Shown: one piece after another, positions 37,746 to 50,890 of the stretch
How the letters are laid out: each line of letters starts with the position of its first letter
How positions within the stretch are numbered: the first letter of the stretch is position 1
Origin: Chromobotia macracanthus
Lineage: Eukaryota; Chordata; Actinopteri; Cypriniformes; Botiidae
NCBI GenBank assembly: GCA_036877525.1
Contig: JAZGTH010000059.1
Location: 4,154,001 to 4,218,000, forward strand
DNA: 64,000 bases
Reading direction: 5' to 3'
The notes under the pieces: generated by a model
Told to the model about the DNA's origin: nothing
What the model saw: the letters and a program-made list of their open reading frames with translations, nothing else
The model's database searches: none
Program-made: the position numbers and the translations under genes

Positions 37746-38011
37746 GCTAGTTCATCCAAAAAGAAAACTCTGTCATCATTTATTTTCCCTCATTCGGTTC
37801 CAGACCTGACTGTCTTTCTTCCACCAAGCGCTCAAGGAGAAATTTGAAATAAAATGTTGACGTGGCTCTTTCTTGAAAGTGAATGGGGACCGAGGCTGTC
37901 AGTCGCTAGCATCATAGTATTTTGTGTTTCACAGGAAAAGTCATACAGGTTTGGAATCACAACGGTAATTCAATAATGACAGACGTTTCATTTTTGAGTG
38001 AACTATTTTTT
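37746..38011. repeat. Angel-like short inverted-repeat DNA element, near full length
   Basis: The left end TAGTTCATCCAAAAAGAAAA / CTCTGTCATCATTTA is mirrored by the right end AATAATGACAGACGTTTCAT / TTTTGAGTGAACTA. Internal phrases CTTTCTTCCACCAAG and CATACAGGTTTGGAATCACA are typical of the family. It is the best-preserved copy in the window. Confidence 0.8.
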
Positions 38012-38280
38012 TTATGTCTGGATCATCTGGAGCATTTGCTCTCCCTCATGACTTCCTGTTCAAAGAGGATGCTTGTTTAGTTGATTGATTGATACTTTTT
38101 TCTATTTTAGATAGTGGAAGAAACAGACACTGTGTTCTATGGATCTGGAACGTTTATGATTCTTGCCAAGCTGGGGTGGCGAGGGCAAAGGGCATTTTCG
38201 TCAGTGCTTTTTATGCCAGATCCGTTTGAAGCAGATCACTAGCTGCAAATAACTCACCCAAGAGAGAAAAGCATGAGACG

Positions 38281-38304
38281 AGAGAGAGAAAGAGAGAGAG
38301 AGAG
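38281..38304. repeat. (GA)n microsatellite
   Basis: Interrupted GA run of about 24 bases. Confidence 0.85.
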
Positions 38305-39479
38305 GCCAGTTTTGAGCCCAGCATTATAATTCTCTTTTCGTTTGGCTCAAATGTGTCACGCGATGACCTGGAAGAGCATGTAGGCCAAACACTAAGTTGC
38401 ACACTGTCTTTCCTTTTGTCTTCAACTGTCAATCAAATGACTGGTCTCTCCTAATGCCAAATCTTTGCAGGCTTGCAGATACCTGGTTATTGGCCTGTCC
38501 TACAAGCTATACAACTGCAGTATTTATGTGAATATACTTTCTTTCTGCACCATTTTGTGGTCTAATCTCTGTAGTGTTTTGCTTATAGTCGTGTTGTTAA
38601 ATTGAGAGTCATTTTCTTGGAGAATGAGGCTAGTGTCACTGTTTGATTAAGCGCTTAAGATATGTAATGATAAAACATCATGCAGTTTAAGACCGGCCTG
38701 CTACTCAAATCCCAGACCTGCTATTCACATTGTAAAACATTTAATGAGAAGTTAGACATTCATTTTCAAACTTTGTTGTAAGCTGCAGAGATTCAGTAAA
38801 GTCTAACCATGTTGTCACTGAGTTCATAAAAAATTCAGAAGTTCTTAAAATACATGCTTTAACTGAACAAATAGTGTATTGTACAAAATATCCACATATC
38901 CATGCAATTAATTCCTGCTGTGGTGATGTTGTTTGAATCTTGAGAAATTATAGAGTTGATTGAAAATAATCAGTAGCAAAACTAGTAGTCATTGTTTTGT
39001 TAGACTTTGGCTTATGCTTTAAAGAATATTTGTTTTTCAAGAGAATGAATTGGGTGTCCCTGTTTTCCCCACATGCGTTGAGTCTGATGAAGAGCCTTTG
39101 AGTCTGTGTTCTTTGCTTTAAATCGTGAAACCCGCCCACATTCAGAGCACTCGGTAGCATGAACTCGTTTTACATTGGTGAAGAAACCCACACGCTCACT
39201 GTACACGTGGGAGGCATTGTGAAGAGCTCTGACTTCATGCAAACAAACACCTTTCAGTTTTGCCAAATTAAACACCGAAAATGGGGCAGAAAATTGGTTG
39301 GAAACTAAGATGAGTTCCTCACAATCGTAACATATTATGGTAATCCAATAATGGAAAAAACTGAAAACTGTTAATTCCCATAAATGACTAAATCATCAAA
39401 TGCTGTGACATAATAATGAGAAATAACATACAGTATATTTATGCCTTATTATTAACCAGACTGTATGTATATCTTTACA

Positions 39480-39690
39480 TCTACCAGCGTGCACATGAGG
39501 GCAGGTCCAAGCCATTAAGGAGTGTGAACAGCTGGACAACAAACCAGAGAAATCCTGGCTAGATTGGTAGACCAGAAAAAAACACCATTTAACCATCTTG
39601 ACCACCTTAAGCTGATATGACCTTGGTTTTCTTGCCATGCCCTTCACAAAGATGGTCTACCAGCCAGTCAACCATCTAACAGCCGTCGCC
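39480..39690. repeat. Degenerate ACCAG/CTGGT-rich repeat remnant
   Basis: Repeated words CTACCAGC, GACCAGAAA, CCATCTTGACCACCTTAAGC and GGTCTACCAGCCAGTC resemble the cyprinid repeat built from 'AGCTGGTTTACCAGC' units, here strongly decayed. Confidence 0.5.
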
Positions 39691-42185
39691 CACCTTACCT
39701 TTCCTGCAGGGTGTTCTATCCATCCAGTGATGTTTTTACACTTGTGATTAGATTCACATCTTCTATTACAGATTCAGGATGGACAGGTGTTGCTTGCAGT
39801 ATTTCAAAGAGAATGCCTGAAGTTGGTCTCTTGGAAAACTACTGCATACCTGCTTTAAGGTCTGCACTTTTATCATCATGAGCTGTCTACAAGACAGTGT
39901 TAGAAAGATGTCTGATGTACTAATTAGAATAGAACTTACCTCTTTCCTACTAAACTCTTCCTGTTCTTTGTAGAGAGGTTAGAGAATATATTTGTTATGC
40001 AATGAGCTCCACTTCTGATGTCCATGTACAGCATCCTACTCAAAAGTTTCACCTTTCTAAAAAAATATCCACAGTGGACCAACAAAACTTTTGCTTTTAG
40101 TACACACTGCAGTGTGTTTTAAGCAACCTGAATAAAACACTGAATAAACATCCACAGTATTGCTCTGAGACAACTCACTGAGGGGTCTCATTGAAGCACA
40201 GTATGGATCCAATGTTGCTCTTTCATGAGAATTCATATACTGAGCTGCCCAGACACACAATAAATAATGATCCAATGAAGACAAACCAGAAGACACAAAA
40301 TCTGTAGCTGTAGATTTTATCTCTGGCAATTCTACGTCGCAAAAAAATAGAAAAGTTCTGTGCTCATCATTTTAACTTCCTGATATTATTGTTGAAGGTC
40401 ACAACGTGAGAGAAAATTAGCATCTGCTTAGCTTGGCTCATTAAAGCAGGATGAAATTGGCATGCTGGGATATGATGTTAGAAATGACTGAAATGAGATC
40501 AAAGAGTTTTAGACAAGTACATTTTATAATAAATGGCAATATGCTAACTCACAAAACATTGTGCTGATTGGAAGAAGCTAATGAGTGCTAGTCTTAGAAG
40601 CTCAGTGACTGCAGTTTGAATAAAATCAGATTCACTGTTAAGAAACACAAATGTGAAGGAATATCACACATTTAAAAGCGGGCCAGAGTATATGAATGCT
40701 GGCTTTGTCTTTCAATTTTTGTTCTGAAATTGGCTGTACATTTTTGATAAGTTTAAAAGGATTTTAATAAAACATAAAGCTCTGATCCTTAATACTGATT
40801 GGTCAGTACAGTGCTTTGGTGAACTTTCAATGAGTTGTCACTGCTATCAAAGACATGTGATTGGCTTAATGTTATTCAGGGTCACTGAATCATTGTGTCC
40901 GGGTGGGTTTCAGGTCTGAAAAGTGCATGTATCACAGCAGAGGGTCAGAGCTCATTTGCATGTATTACATCTGGGATTGCCTTAGCCTCACGCGCTGTCA
41001 GAGCAATCAAAAGAACCACTGCTGATTTAATGAGCCTTTCACTTCACTGTACATGCATGATATAAAATCACCTCAAGCAAATATCCAGTTGTTGTTTTTT
41101 GCTGTTGCTCTAGTTTTAAAGCTGAGCTGTACTTTTTTACTATATTAAAATATTATAGTATCTTGTATGCCAGGTTAATTTGCAGAAATGATTTGTAGAT
41201 TGATTTTCTAGAAAAGTGTCAACAATAAGAATGTTTGTTTAACTTGAATATGCTGTTTGTTTAAGCATAGTTCAGCCAGCCAGACACAGAAACACTGGCC
41301 TCATGACTAGTTTATTTGGCAAACCATTTTGGAAAACTGTTATTTTTTGGCACTAACATTGTAGAAATGACTTTAGCTTTAAAAGAAATCATACATTCAG
41401 CTTACATTATCTTTTCTGAACAACAAAAGAGTGGATCCGCATCCACAGATCAATGATTAAATGGTTTGTTATGAGTGAAAATGGCTAATTAGAGTGTAAT
41501 GAAAAGTGTTTACAGATTGCCCAAACTTCTTGTCTCAAAAGCCCTTCGGGACAAAAGCTTCTGTAATTTGTGCATTATTTACTGTAACTCTGAGTGTCCC
41601 TGAAAATAACTCTCTTGTGATGACTATTAGCTTCAGTCCAAAGTCCAAAGACAGATGACGAATTTGTCTGATTACCTTTCATACTTTCAAACATGACTCA
41701 AAATGCTCATATTTGAGACAATTATTCGCCTCCTCACCCATACAGGTGATTAGAGTACATTTTTTTAATTTGCTGTTATTAAAGCTATACACGTAGCTTT
41801 GACACTCATGCACTCATTTCCGGATTGATGGCGCTTATCTGAGCTGTCAACGCTAACTGGTAATTTACTATTTTAATCCTTCTATTAGCATGTATTGAAC
41901 ATGACCTCCTATGTAATAAGGCAAAGATTTATTCTGCACTTTCTATACTCTGCACTTTGTTTGTGATCAATAAACAGTCTACAGGGCCGGTGAACTGCGT
42001 ATTTAAAAATCCTCTATTGATTGCACATGCAGATTATTTATTAATGTTGCCCATGAGAAATGAACTGCCCTGATGTAGCACTAACAAATCAGTTCAGTGT
42101 TTAGTCTGATAAAGTGGTAGATTTGTGTGAATGTGGACCAAACAAAGACCATTCACAAAATGACAAACAGCCTGTTTTTGTACAG

Positions 42186-42322
42186 TACTGATGATTCCGA
42201 CTGGCAGAGCATTACTTGTGGGTTCGATTCCCAGATAACACATACGGATAAAAAAAATTATATGTACACTGTAATACATTGTAGGTTGCTTTGGATAAAA
42301 GTGTTTTCCAAATATGTAAATG
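42186..42322 (+). repeat. tRNA-derived SINE
   Basis: GACTGGCAGAGCATT (A-box side), GGGTTCGATTCCCAGATAAC (B box), then GTAGGTTGCTTTGGATAAAA with GTGTTTTCCAAATATG as tail. It is the same family as 14871 and 46525. The first bases of the tRNA-like head are degraded. Confidence 0.75.
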
Positions 42323-43028
42323 TAAACTCAAGTGCGTGTAAACTCTTGTACTGTTAGTGCTACAGGTTAGACCTGCCTAGGTGGTTTCTGTCATCTGAAC
42401 ACAGGTGTTAATATTTGGTAATCTGCAGTGTATGCCACTACCCCATTTGTGCCTAACAGAACATTAATATTAACAGTTTATAGTTTGATTTAGAGATTTA
42501 TATTATTTGACACAAACTTTGCCTGAGATGAGCAAAACAAAATTTGCATGGCCCAGGAACATCCATTATCTGCGGGAAAAGCTGTATATCATTTGTGGTT
42601 ATTTCTTCTATAGGATTTCTTCTATTACTGTTCTGTCTGTAAGTTTAGCGTTTGTTATATTAGCATCACATGCGACTGAATATCTAAGGTCAGTTTAAAT
42701 AAATACAATAAGAATTCTGTTTCTTTCTCTTCAGTGCGAGACATTCTTGTAAATTCTATCATGGTTAAGCTCTAAACATCTTAATGCTGTGACATTTTTA
42801 CATATAACAGGCAGTAAATACAGAAATTAGGCTTATTAATCATTCTGTCATAAGCAGATATGGGAATTGTAGCTGGATTGGAAGCAGAAAGATAGAAGCT
42901 GAGTTCAATGATTTCGCTGTTTAAACATAACACATATCTTAATTAGAGTAATTTATTGTGTTTAGAATCTGATCATTCTTCCTAAGACACAAATGATGGG
43001 TTGTTATTGTAAAAACAATAAGCCACTT

Positions 43029-43039
43029 AATAATAATAA

Positions 43040-43070
<31 letters not shown>

Positions 43071-43071
43071 T
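43029..43071. repeat. (AAT)n microsatellite
   Basis: About fourteen AAT units with one interruption. Confidence 0.9.
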
Positions 43072-44103
43072 CTCAATAAATCTAGATAAATTCATTTTAC
43101 TATCACTGTGCAATATAATTTGTGTTTAGATCAACTGCAATACATCTTATGTTGCTTATTGGTGATGCAAAAAAGTTACTTAAGAATTTTAAGAATTTAT
43201 TTATTTGTCTCTGTGGTTACACTTGAAGTATAAGACCGTAAAACATGAATCCACTAACGTCATAAAAAATGAAAAAAAAAAACATTGCAGAGACTGTGGC
43301 ATCAACAATGAACTAGTTTGGTAAATAGGGGCAGAGTGGTTATTTCTCTAACTAACCTGCAGTAATTTTACACTCAAACCTCTGGTGACTCATAACCACA
43401 TGCCTTCCCTTGTGTCCATTTGCACCTTACTAAAGTGAAGCATTAATGAGGGCCAGTGTCTAGAATAAAAGAGCTGAAGGCAAATGACTTTATTACAGCT
43501 GCAGCAGAAATCAGAGGCTTCTGAACTTCAGCAGATAGATCTGCTTTCTCTCTGCTATAATAAAGCCACAGGCAGGTAAATGTCACAGGCTTTTACAGCA
43601 CTCACTGTGGACCCACAGGTACAGATGTTTCAAGAGGCGTATATCTAAAAATACAATTAGCAAAATAGTCTAAATGAAAACATCCTTTTAGGGTAAATAC
43701 GGTGAATAATCCCATGGCCAATACTGTACCCTCCTCAGTTCCTAGACTGGTCTTCATGAAAAGAAATTTCCCTTGACATGATGACCTTATGAGAGCCCAT
43801 GAGATCGTAAATACCAAGCGATTCTCTCAGTTAACTGCTCCTAATAATATCTGATATTAGCTCAGTACACAAGACTATAGCATTTTTCATAAACCTGCTG
43901 AGCTACCTTGCTGTCTACTGTCTGCAGGCAGTTTATACTGTATATATGAATTTATACAATCAGATCTAGATAGGCCCTTTAAACAAAGCTGCAGTCCTTT
44001 ATGATATACTTGAATTATCATCATAGCTCAATAATCAAAGATAAAATCAAGTGTAATTAAATTAGATCACACGGAAAGCTAGCAGTGAAAAAATATGTAT
44101 ACA

Positions 44104-44104
<1 letters not shown>

Positions 44105-44136
<32 letters not shown>
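44105..44136. repeat. (TA)n microsatellite
   Basis: Sixteen TA units. Confidence 0.95.
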
Positions 44137-44141
<5 letters not shown>

Positions 44142-44623
44142 CGCAATTAACTGGGACTCTACACTGGCTGCAACTGTCACACAAACTCAACTCACTCACA
44201 ATACTCACAAATACAAAAAACTACAACAAACACAAATTAGGTACAATAGTCCAATTTTATTTATACTTTTTTATAGTTCAGTGTTGAATAGAACATATTT
44301 TAGAATTATCATTTCTGTTGACCTTCTCGTCATCGTCTTCTTGGATGAAGTGTCAAATGGATGACATTTTCTTGTCTTGTCATTGTCATTTGAATCAGCG
44401 TTAGCATTTGGTCAAAATGCCAAAATCCTCTTCTGAATCTTTTGGAACAGCTTGTGTGTCTGGAGTTCACCTTAACATCTCTAAGTAGGTTGTTCACAAG
44501 GTTCTAAAGAGGTTTTTGGTATCTGTCTGACAATGCTAATTTTCAAGTTAATTCTGCTAAATATCTAGAAAATATTTCTATCTAGGAGTCAACTGACACA
44601 ATATAGGACTACAATAAGGCCTT

Positions 44624-44629
44624 TTATTA
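44624..44629 (-). terminator. AATAAA poly(A) signal candidate of ramp1
   Basis: TTTATT on the + strand reads AATAAA on the - strand, about 495 bases past the ramp1 stop codon. A second candidate lies at 44256-44261. Confidence 0.35.
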
Positions 44630-45122
44630 TTTTTAATACATATTTACATACTTGGGATCATCACATAATAATATTATTCATTACTACTGCTGTCAGCATT
44701 TGGCACAAAGCATAAGAAAAGGTTTGATGAGTGTGAAATATAGTGAGAATGATGCATGAAATGAAATGTCCAGTATTCACAAAACCAGCAAAGATATGCC
44801 AAACACACAGGAATAGCAGTTTCTTCCCTTTTGATTTTCCATCCAAGGTAACACTTATCCACATGTTTAAAAACTAACATCCAGACTGGAGATCAGTTTT
44901 ATCAATGAAATGCTGGCATGGCAAGATATTTAATCCAAAATACTTAAAGTGTTTGTCCTTACAAAGTTTTACGGTACCTGTTTGTCGATAACACAATGAA
45001 AGTGTTCACTAGTGTTTAGATTGTTCCATACCCAACCATAATAAAACACTCCCAGTGTTTACAATCTGTCCATCTTGCATTCTCTTGTTCAATTTGGGGT
45101 TACTTGATTAGTAGCTGTAGTC

Positions 45123-45378
45123 TTATACGATCCCCTCACTACGTTTACTCCTCCACACCACTAGAGCAGTCATGAGCAGAGTCACCAGAATGGGCACCAC
45201 GATGAACGGCCCCAGAATCCGATTGGGCGGGTCGTGAAGCAGCCGTCCAGACAGTGAGCAGTCGTGAAAGTAGTGCCTGTGCACCCGGATGAAGAACTCG
45301 TCCACCAGTCGGTTGGGCCAGAAGCAGTTCATCTTCAGAGCCACCAGAAACGTGCAGTTCGTCAGTTCTCCATAAGAC
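45123..45378 (-). CDS. ramp1: ramp1, terminal exon: receptor activity-modifying protein 1, second half of ectodomain, TM helix and tail
   Basis: RAMP1 is a single-pass membrane partner of class B receptors; with the calcitonin receptor-like receptor it forms the CGRP receptor. This exon begins after an AG at 45380-45379, completes a split Glu codon, and runs 84 codons to a TAA at 45123-45125. Visible in order: the family segment SYGELTNCT with a potential N-glycosylation site (NCT); MNCFWPNRLVDEFF; HRHYFHDCSLSGR; the DPPNRI stretch before the membrane; the hydrophobic helix LGPFIVVPILVTLLMTALVV; and the tail WRSKRSEGIV, which nearly equals the mammalian RAMP1 ending and differs from RAMP3. 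Three ectodomain cysteines (TNC, MNC, HDC) are at the expected places. The preceding exon lies at 55034-55169. Phase and splice consensus agree across the intron. Confidence 0.93.
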
Positions 45379-45894
45379 CTTTACAAAAACAAAAAGGGAA
45401 ACCTTGTAAACTGTACTCTTACATAAGTGTTTTTGTATTTGTCAAGGTGAAATACTGTTTCAAAGCATTTTAAAATGGGCCATGATCAAGATAAAATGGT
45501 TGAAGTGAAGGTTTTTTTTATGTTAAAATACATTCTCCTACTCTATGTAGGAGGAAGACTATAAGTAACAGTAAGCCATCAGTAGGACGACGACTTAAAG
45601 AGTCTAAGAATAATAATTTATTATTAATTAAAACAAACTGAACCTTGTGAACTAAGTAAAAACAGAATAAAGCAAGACAATGATTTTGTGGACTCCCCCT
45701 ATTTAAACATTACATGTGCTAACCATTTGAATCTCTCTGATGCTGTTCCTAATCATGTATAAAACGCACGTCTGCGTGTTTGTGTGATGGCGCGCATGAT
45801 AACCGTCATGTGCACCTATGCACGTGGCCAACAGACACTGTCTTTGCTCGGTTTAAGTGATTCTCTCAGTGCCTCTTAAGGGGCCCTGATGCAG

Positions 45895-45996
45895 TCTAAT
45901 CGGCCCAATAATGATGTTGTTGATCATGAAGATGTCTACTCCATTGAGGAGCTCAAGAAGAACTGTTCTACAGATGAGCTCTTAATAGGCCCCTGT
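45895..45996 (+). other. Orphan phase-0 exon candidate inside the ramp1 intron, opposite strand
   Basis: A 102-base open block lies between CTGATGCAG (acceptor-like) and CTGT|GTGAGT (consensus donor). It reads 34 whole codons with a protein-like acidic and polar composition: NNDVVDHEDVYSIEELKKN, later TDELLIGPC. The surrounding 500 bases are richer in GC and CpG than the rest of the intron. Two other AGs lie within 30 bases upstream, so the acceptor is doubtful. I do not recognise the peptide. It may be chance, a pseudogene fragment or an exon of an overlapping gene. Confidence 0.2.
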
Positions 45997-46524
45997 GTGA
46001 GTGTTAGACCCCGACCCCCAACCCTTAACTGTCTATTTATAAGCCCAGTCAGCCTAGCGTGGGATGCCTGGCATAACCAGTGCAGACTTTTAATCAAGAG
46101 CTCTCTTCCGGGCCTGTTTTAGGGGCTGGAACAGGCTGCACGCCTCCTTCCCTCACATTTCACCCGGAGGGATAAAGATGGCTTGCCAAGCAGCAGGGCC
46201 AGGCAAAAAGCACGTCTCATCTTCCAAGAGAGGCATGTGTGACACAAATGGATGTCCAGGTCACTCTGGGGTGCACAGCTGGGCTGTAGAGGGTAAAGGT
46301 GGTTGGGTACAGGAAACAGGAGGGAATTACAGAAGCCAGCCGAGAATGACTGAAACAGCTATCAATTTAGGGTTTAGTGCAGATTTGTTCAGTCCCCCAT
46401 TCTTTTAAAATTTAAGTTAAAATTAACTTTTATATTCATGACATTAGTTTGTTATTTTAGTAAAATCTAAATTAAAGCAGAAGTATGCAGACATGAAACA
46501 GCAAAGATGTTTTATTTTGACATG

Positions 46525-46670
46525 CGTTCCTGTAGCTCAGACAGAAAAATATGTTGCTTGTGACAAAATCTTTGGTTCGATTCCCAGGGAAACCATGAAC
46601 CGAACTGTATACTTTCAAATGCAACGTTAGTTGCTTTGGATTAAAGCATCTACCAAATTATGCATAAAAT
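46525..46670 (+). repeat. tRNA-derived SINE
   Basis: GTTCCTGTAGCTCAGACAGA (A-box region), TTTGGTTCGATTCCCAGGGA (B box), then TTAGTTGCTTTGGATTAAAG and CATCTACCAAATTATG as tail. Same family as 14871 and 42186. Confidence 0.8.
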
Positions 46671-47099
46671 GTGCTATTTAGGTTTAAATGAACTTGTCTT
46701 GCCTTGAAGTAAAATGAATCACAAACACAAACGTGTGATAGACGTTCACCAGTGGTGGGAGTGAGGCGCTACTGTGTGTTAATGGACTGACCCTGAGCTC
46801 ACAGCCTTCACTGTGTCTGTCTGCCTGTGTATTTATAGCATGTAATGTGTGTTCACATTAAAGACTTAAATATTCAGAGAACCACCCCACTGCACCTCAA
46901 CAAATGGACAGTTGAATAATATTCCAATAATTACAACACTTGCTAGGCAGAATTGTATTCATAGTCCTCAATCATTCTATTTTTACTGGGCAAGCATCAG
47001 TACTAGTGTTTTTCATATCTGAGAATAAAAATATTAACCCTAAATAGGGAACAGAACATCATAGAGTCTTGGAGGGGTGTTTATTTTGACTTTGGTTAG

Positions 47100-47192
47100 T
47101 AAACAACCACCTAGTGACGCCCAAGCAACCACATAGCAATATGCTAAATGCTTAGCAATTGCAAAGCAATGCCCTCCAACACACTAGCATCA
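47100..47192. repeat. Degenerate AGCAACCAC-type minisatellite remnant
   Basis: Words CAACCACCTAGTGACGCC, AAGCAACCACATAGCAATA, GCTTAGCAATTGCAAAGCAA and TGCCCTCCAACAC resemble a decayed array of the cyprinid 'CCTAGCAACCACATAGCAAC' repeat. Confidence 0.55.
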
Positions 47193-48600
47193 TAGGTGGT
47201 GACATGCACAAACTACTCAAATATCAATCCCATCTATCCATCCATTTATTCTGTCCATATCTTTAAAGTAAATTTAAAGTAAACATGCAACCTACAAATT
47301 AAAAACTGTGGCTATTCTTCTCCACGAACTTTGGCTATTAATGCAGTTTAAACTTTGTTCAATCTCAAAAGCCCATCCATTGATGTACAGAAGTTACATG
47401 TTGTGCTGTGTTTTGACTTTCTGATAGCCAACAGCAAATTAAACTATCATGACAACAGCAGAGTCTCTAATGCAGCATTTCATTTACCCAAAACCTAAAA
47501 CTAGGTTTACCTAAATATTTACCTCATATTCCTTTGCTGCCCTGCAATGACTGGCATTTCAAAAAATATTTTTGTACCCTTAAGATCAAAACATTTATTT
47601 TAAATAAAATTATTATTAAGTTGAAATATCATACATTTCTCACTTTAATTGAATGTAGTTTTATGCATTATTTTTAAAGCACATTATATATAGATGCATA
47701 TGACAATATTGCTGGTCTTTGCCATTTTAACAGGTCACAAGGTGCAAAGGACAACAGGCCTTGTTTGAAACCACACAGCAGCATATTTTAAAGGTTAGAA
47801 GATGGATCCACATACAAACCTAACAAATGGCCCATGATGACATTTCATAGGGGCACCAAAGAGGTCATTACGAACGGGGAAAAATGAGAGTCTAGTAATT
47901 TCAAATCCTCTCCAGGATTACACCTTATGTAATAACCCTCCAGTATGTGCATAAGATTGTGCCATGCATTACAGCACTGGACATGTACAATGATGAATTG
48001 TGATTCTTAGAATCTATTTTCACATGTGATGTGAAATTTATGTGATCACATTTATGTGATGTACCATTTGAAATTTCTTGTGTTCTTTTCAACTAGTTTC
48101 AAAATTATGCCATCATAATGCCATAATAAATACATGACATAAATTGCAAACCATTTTAGTTGCAAGGCCATCTGCCTGATTTATTAGAAGCAAATATACA
48201 TCAAAACAGGAGCCGTGTTCAGCTAACTGAAAAATTACTTTCTGCTCTGTTGAAGAGAAATGAATGAAACAATTATGTCAACATGCTTTTTTTTGTTAAT
48301 ATTTAGTTCCTTCATTCAACCATGGAAACATTTGTGAGATGAGGAAAAGGTCACATGTGTCATCATCAGTTATAGCTGTGGCATCATTCATTCGTCCTAT
48401 CATGCATTGAGCGTATTGAATTTGGATCATAAGAACCCTGGGAGCTTCATTACTGGCCTGTCAAGACACACAGTATTATTATGCAATTAACAAGCCAATA
48501 CAGATAAGACCATGGAGAATAAACAGGCTTTTCATATTGAATCTGGGAGAAGATCCTCAAGAGCAAAATCTGGCCTAGTTAATTTCCTCACACTGTAGAG

Positions 48601-48640
48601 ACAAGGCGTCCATCTTCATATGACAAGGCGTCTTCATATG
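48601..48640. repeat. Short tandem duplication
   Basis: ACAAGGCGTCCATCTTCATATG is followed directly by ACAAGGCGTCTTCATATG, differing by a four-base gap. Confidence 0.85.
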
Positions 48641-50654
48641 ATGATTTACACATCAACGGGGGCAGAATAGTTCAATTTCTGTTCCTCACTCAAAGCTATT
48701 GAATGGTTACAGGAAACCTTGGAATATAGTTCATGAATCACACAAACTACTGTAAGGGTGTTTTTTTCCTCAGTTTTGGAGCAGTCCCCATATAGCATTG
48801 CATATATTTGGAGATTATCATATAATTTATTTACAGGTTAATTTTAGCTTGGATTTGATCTTAATGTTTAATTTAATATTTACATTTTCAGCAGTCCTGC
48901 AAGGGTGAATCCAGGAACCATTGGTGTTTATCTCTGATGTTCATGTGGTGGGAAAGTCTCCCTCCAGCTTTCAGTCTTGTAAGACACCAGATCGAATTTC
49001 AAAATGGTTTAACACCACTAAATATAACCTGTGAGAGAGGACAGAGACCGGCAGGGACAAACATCAACAGAGACCATGACTACAGCACACACACACTGCT
49101 CTTGGGATGAGATACTGTACCTCTTGTAAACAAGATCTGGTTTCATTAATTTCCAATAACTAACAGTTTTCTGCTAAAGGCCGCAGACAACAGGCTGATG
49201 GGTATTTAAAAATAAAAAACGTGTAAAGGACTCACATCAAATATATATTTTTTATATTTTTAGTTTTATCTTTCCCTGAGGTCCAATTATAATTTGTCAT
49301 AATGCACCGTAAGGCTTTTTGCACCAAGTTACAATTTCGTTTTTCATGACAATTTCCAGCCTCTCTCTGACCCTCACAATTCAGCTGATCATTTCTGTTG
49401 CTGTGCTTTTGAGATGCCGGTTAACAGCCTCTGTGAGTGTGAAGTGAGTAACAGTGCTCTCACACATACTGTAAACTGTGGGTTTGGTATCCGGTCCAAT
49501 ATACTGTAGTTGGCAGTAGAGATGTGCATTTTGATCATTTTGGCTGAATATCAATGCATTTTTGAAGCAAGCCATTTTTGCAGCTTAATTTTAATAAAAA
49601 GAAATACTTTTTAAGTAAATACTTTTAAGTTTTAAGATCTGAAACTTTCTGTACAAGAGATCAAGGAGAATCTGACTACTTATGATGTGACCTCTTTTAG
49701 GACAAAGTGTGAGCAACCTGGGCTCCACATAATTACAGATGCATCATTTATATTATTCTATCCAAAGTATTACAGATCCAGGCCTTCTAAACTCATACAG
49801 GTAAAGGTTAGCTGAGTTTAAGCTAGTGAACCACACAAACAGTTCACAGATTCCTGCTGGTATGTACTTTAAAACCTCTGACTAACCAGTCTAGTAGTTA
49901 AGGATCTGGGCTATATACTAGCATTATACACTATTCTATTTATAGAAAGAGGCTTATCGTTTAAAAAGTAAACTATTGTGTAAATAGAAAACTGTGTCTA
50001 TTCTGGTACAGAGGCAATCCTTTCTGGCTCAATCATGCTCAAGTTATAAAGCCTCTTTTATGTCAGCCATGTTTCTCATCTTTAAAAATAACCATATGAG
50101 TGGACAGATTTTAAATATCATCATTCCGGGTTTTTGGATCTCTAAGAAACAACACATTCAGCCATTTAGTCATGGAACCTTGAGAACAGTGACCCTAAAT
50201 AATGATACACTCATTATTTAAAAAATCCTTTAAAACATGGATGAAATCAGTATTTTATCTGTAACTTACATTGACCTCTGTCTACTGGATGCTGCCGAAG
50301 AACTGAATTGCTGAAACATTATAAATGTCGCACTCTCATTGTGTTTCCCTCAGAGTCATTAAGTGTCATCAGACAACACAGAGCTGACAAAGGGGTTAAA
50401 TGCTTTCAAGTGCGGTCACATTCTACAGAGCCACTGGAAACAATCCCATAAGCACCTGCACTAAATGTTTGATGGCTACATGCTTTGGGGAGCAGATGGC
50501 CTTTGACATCAGAAACCTGGGACTGAAAACCAGTATTTAAAAAATGTTCCTGATTCGACTCTGTGACCCTGACAATTGCCACAGGAACTGTCCCTCAGTT
50601 CATCAAACAAAAAACAAGTTTTTAGTAAAACCTTATAATCTCTGTGGGGCAATA

Positions 50655-50890
50655 TTCTCTCTCATGTCATTCCAAACTTTCATTCCAATATTCATTCTCA
50701 TGTCTTTTTTTTTGCTTCAAAGGAACACAAAAGAAGATAAATAACAGTGGCACCCCTTGACTTTTATTGTATGGACAAAAGACATTTCTAAAATGATCTT
50801 CTTTTGTGTTCTACAGAAAAAAAGTCAAATCGGTTTGAAATTATATGAAGAAGAGTAAATGGAACCAATTTTGGGTCAACTATCTGTTTA
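50655..50890. repeat. Angel-like short inverted-repeat DNA element
   Basis: The left side has TCATGTCATTCCAAACTTTC and AAAGGAACACAAAAGAAGAT. The right side has ATCTTCTTTTGTGTTCTAC and TCGGTTTGAAATTATATGAAG, then TTTTGGGTCAACTAT. The inner arms are clear reverse complements. Confidence 0.75.

Larger units (their letters stand above)
38012..42185. other. Intergenic, no gene recognised
   Basis: AT-rich. It contains a GA run (38281-38304) and a 'CTGGT/ACCAG' repeat remnant (39480-39690). Short - strand frames at 38211, 38948, 39012, 39396 and 40057 have no partner exons or convincing domains. Confidence 0.6.
42323..44620. other. Intergenic downstream of ramp1, no gene recognised
   Basis: AT-rich with an AAT run and a TA run. 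Short frames near 42507 (+), 43602 (-) and 44095 (+, mainly TA microsatellite) have no family features. Part of the right end may belong to the ramp1 3' UTR if a distal signal such as TTTATT (AATAAA on -) at 44256-44261 is used. Confidence 0.55.

Noticed and set aside
39012..39275. Possible zinc-finger remnant (CSECG-like motif on -, a GGTGAAGAAACC linker-like word on +)
   Set aside because: Spacing of cysteines and histidines does not form a C2H2 finger in either strand, and no repeat of the unit is seen.
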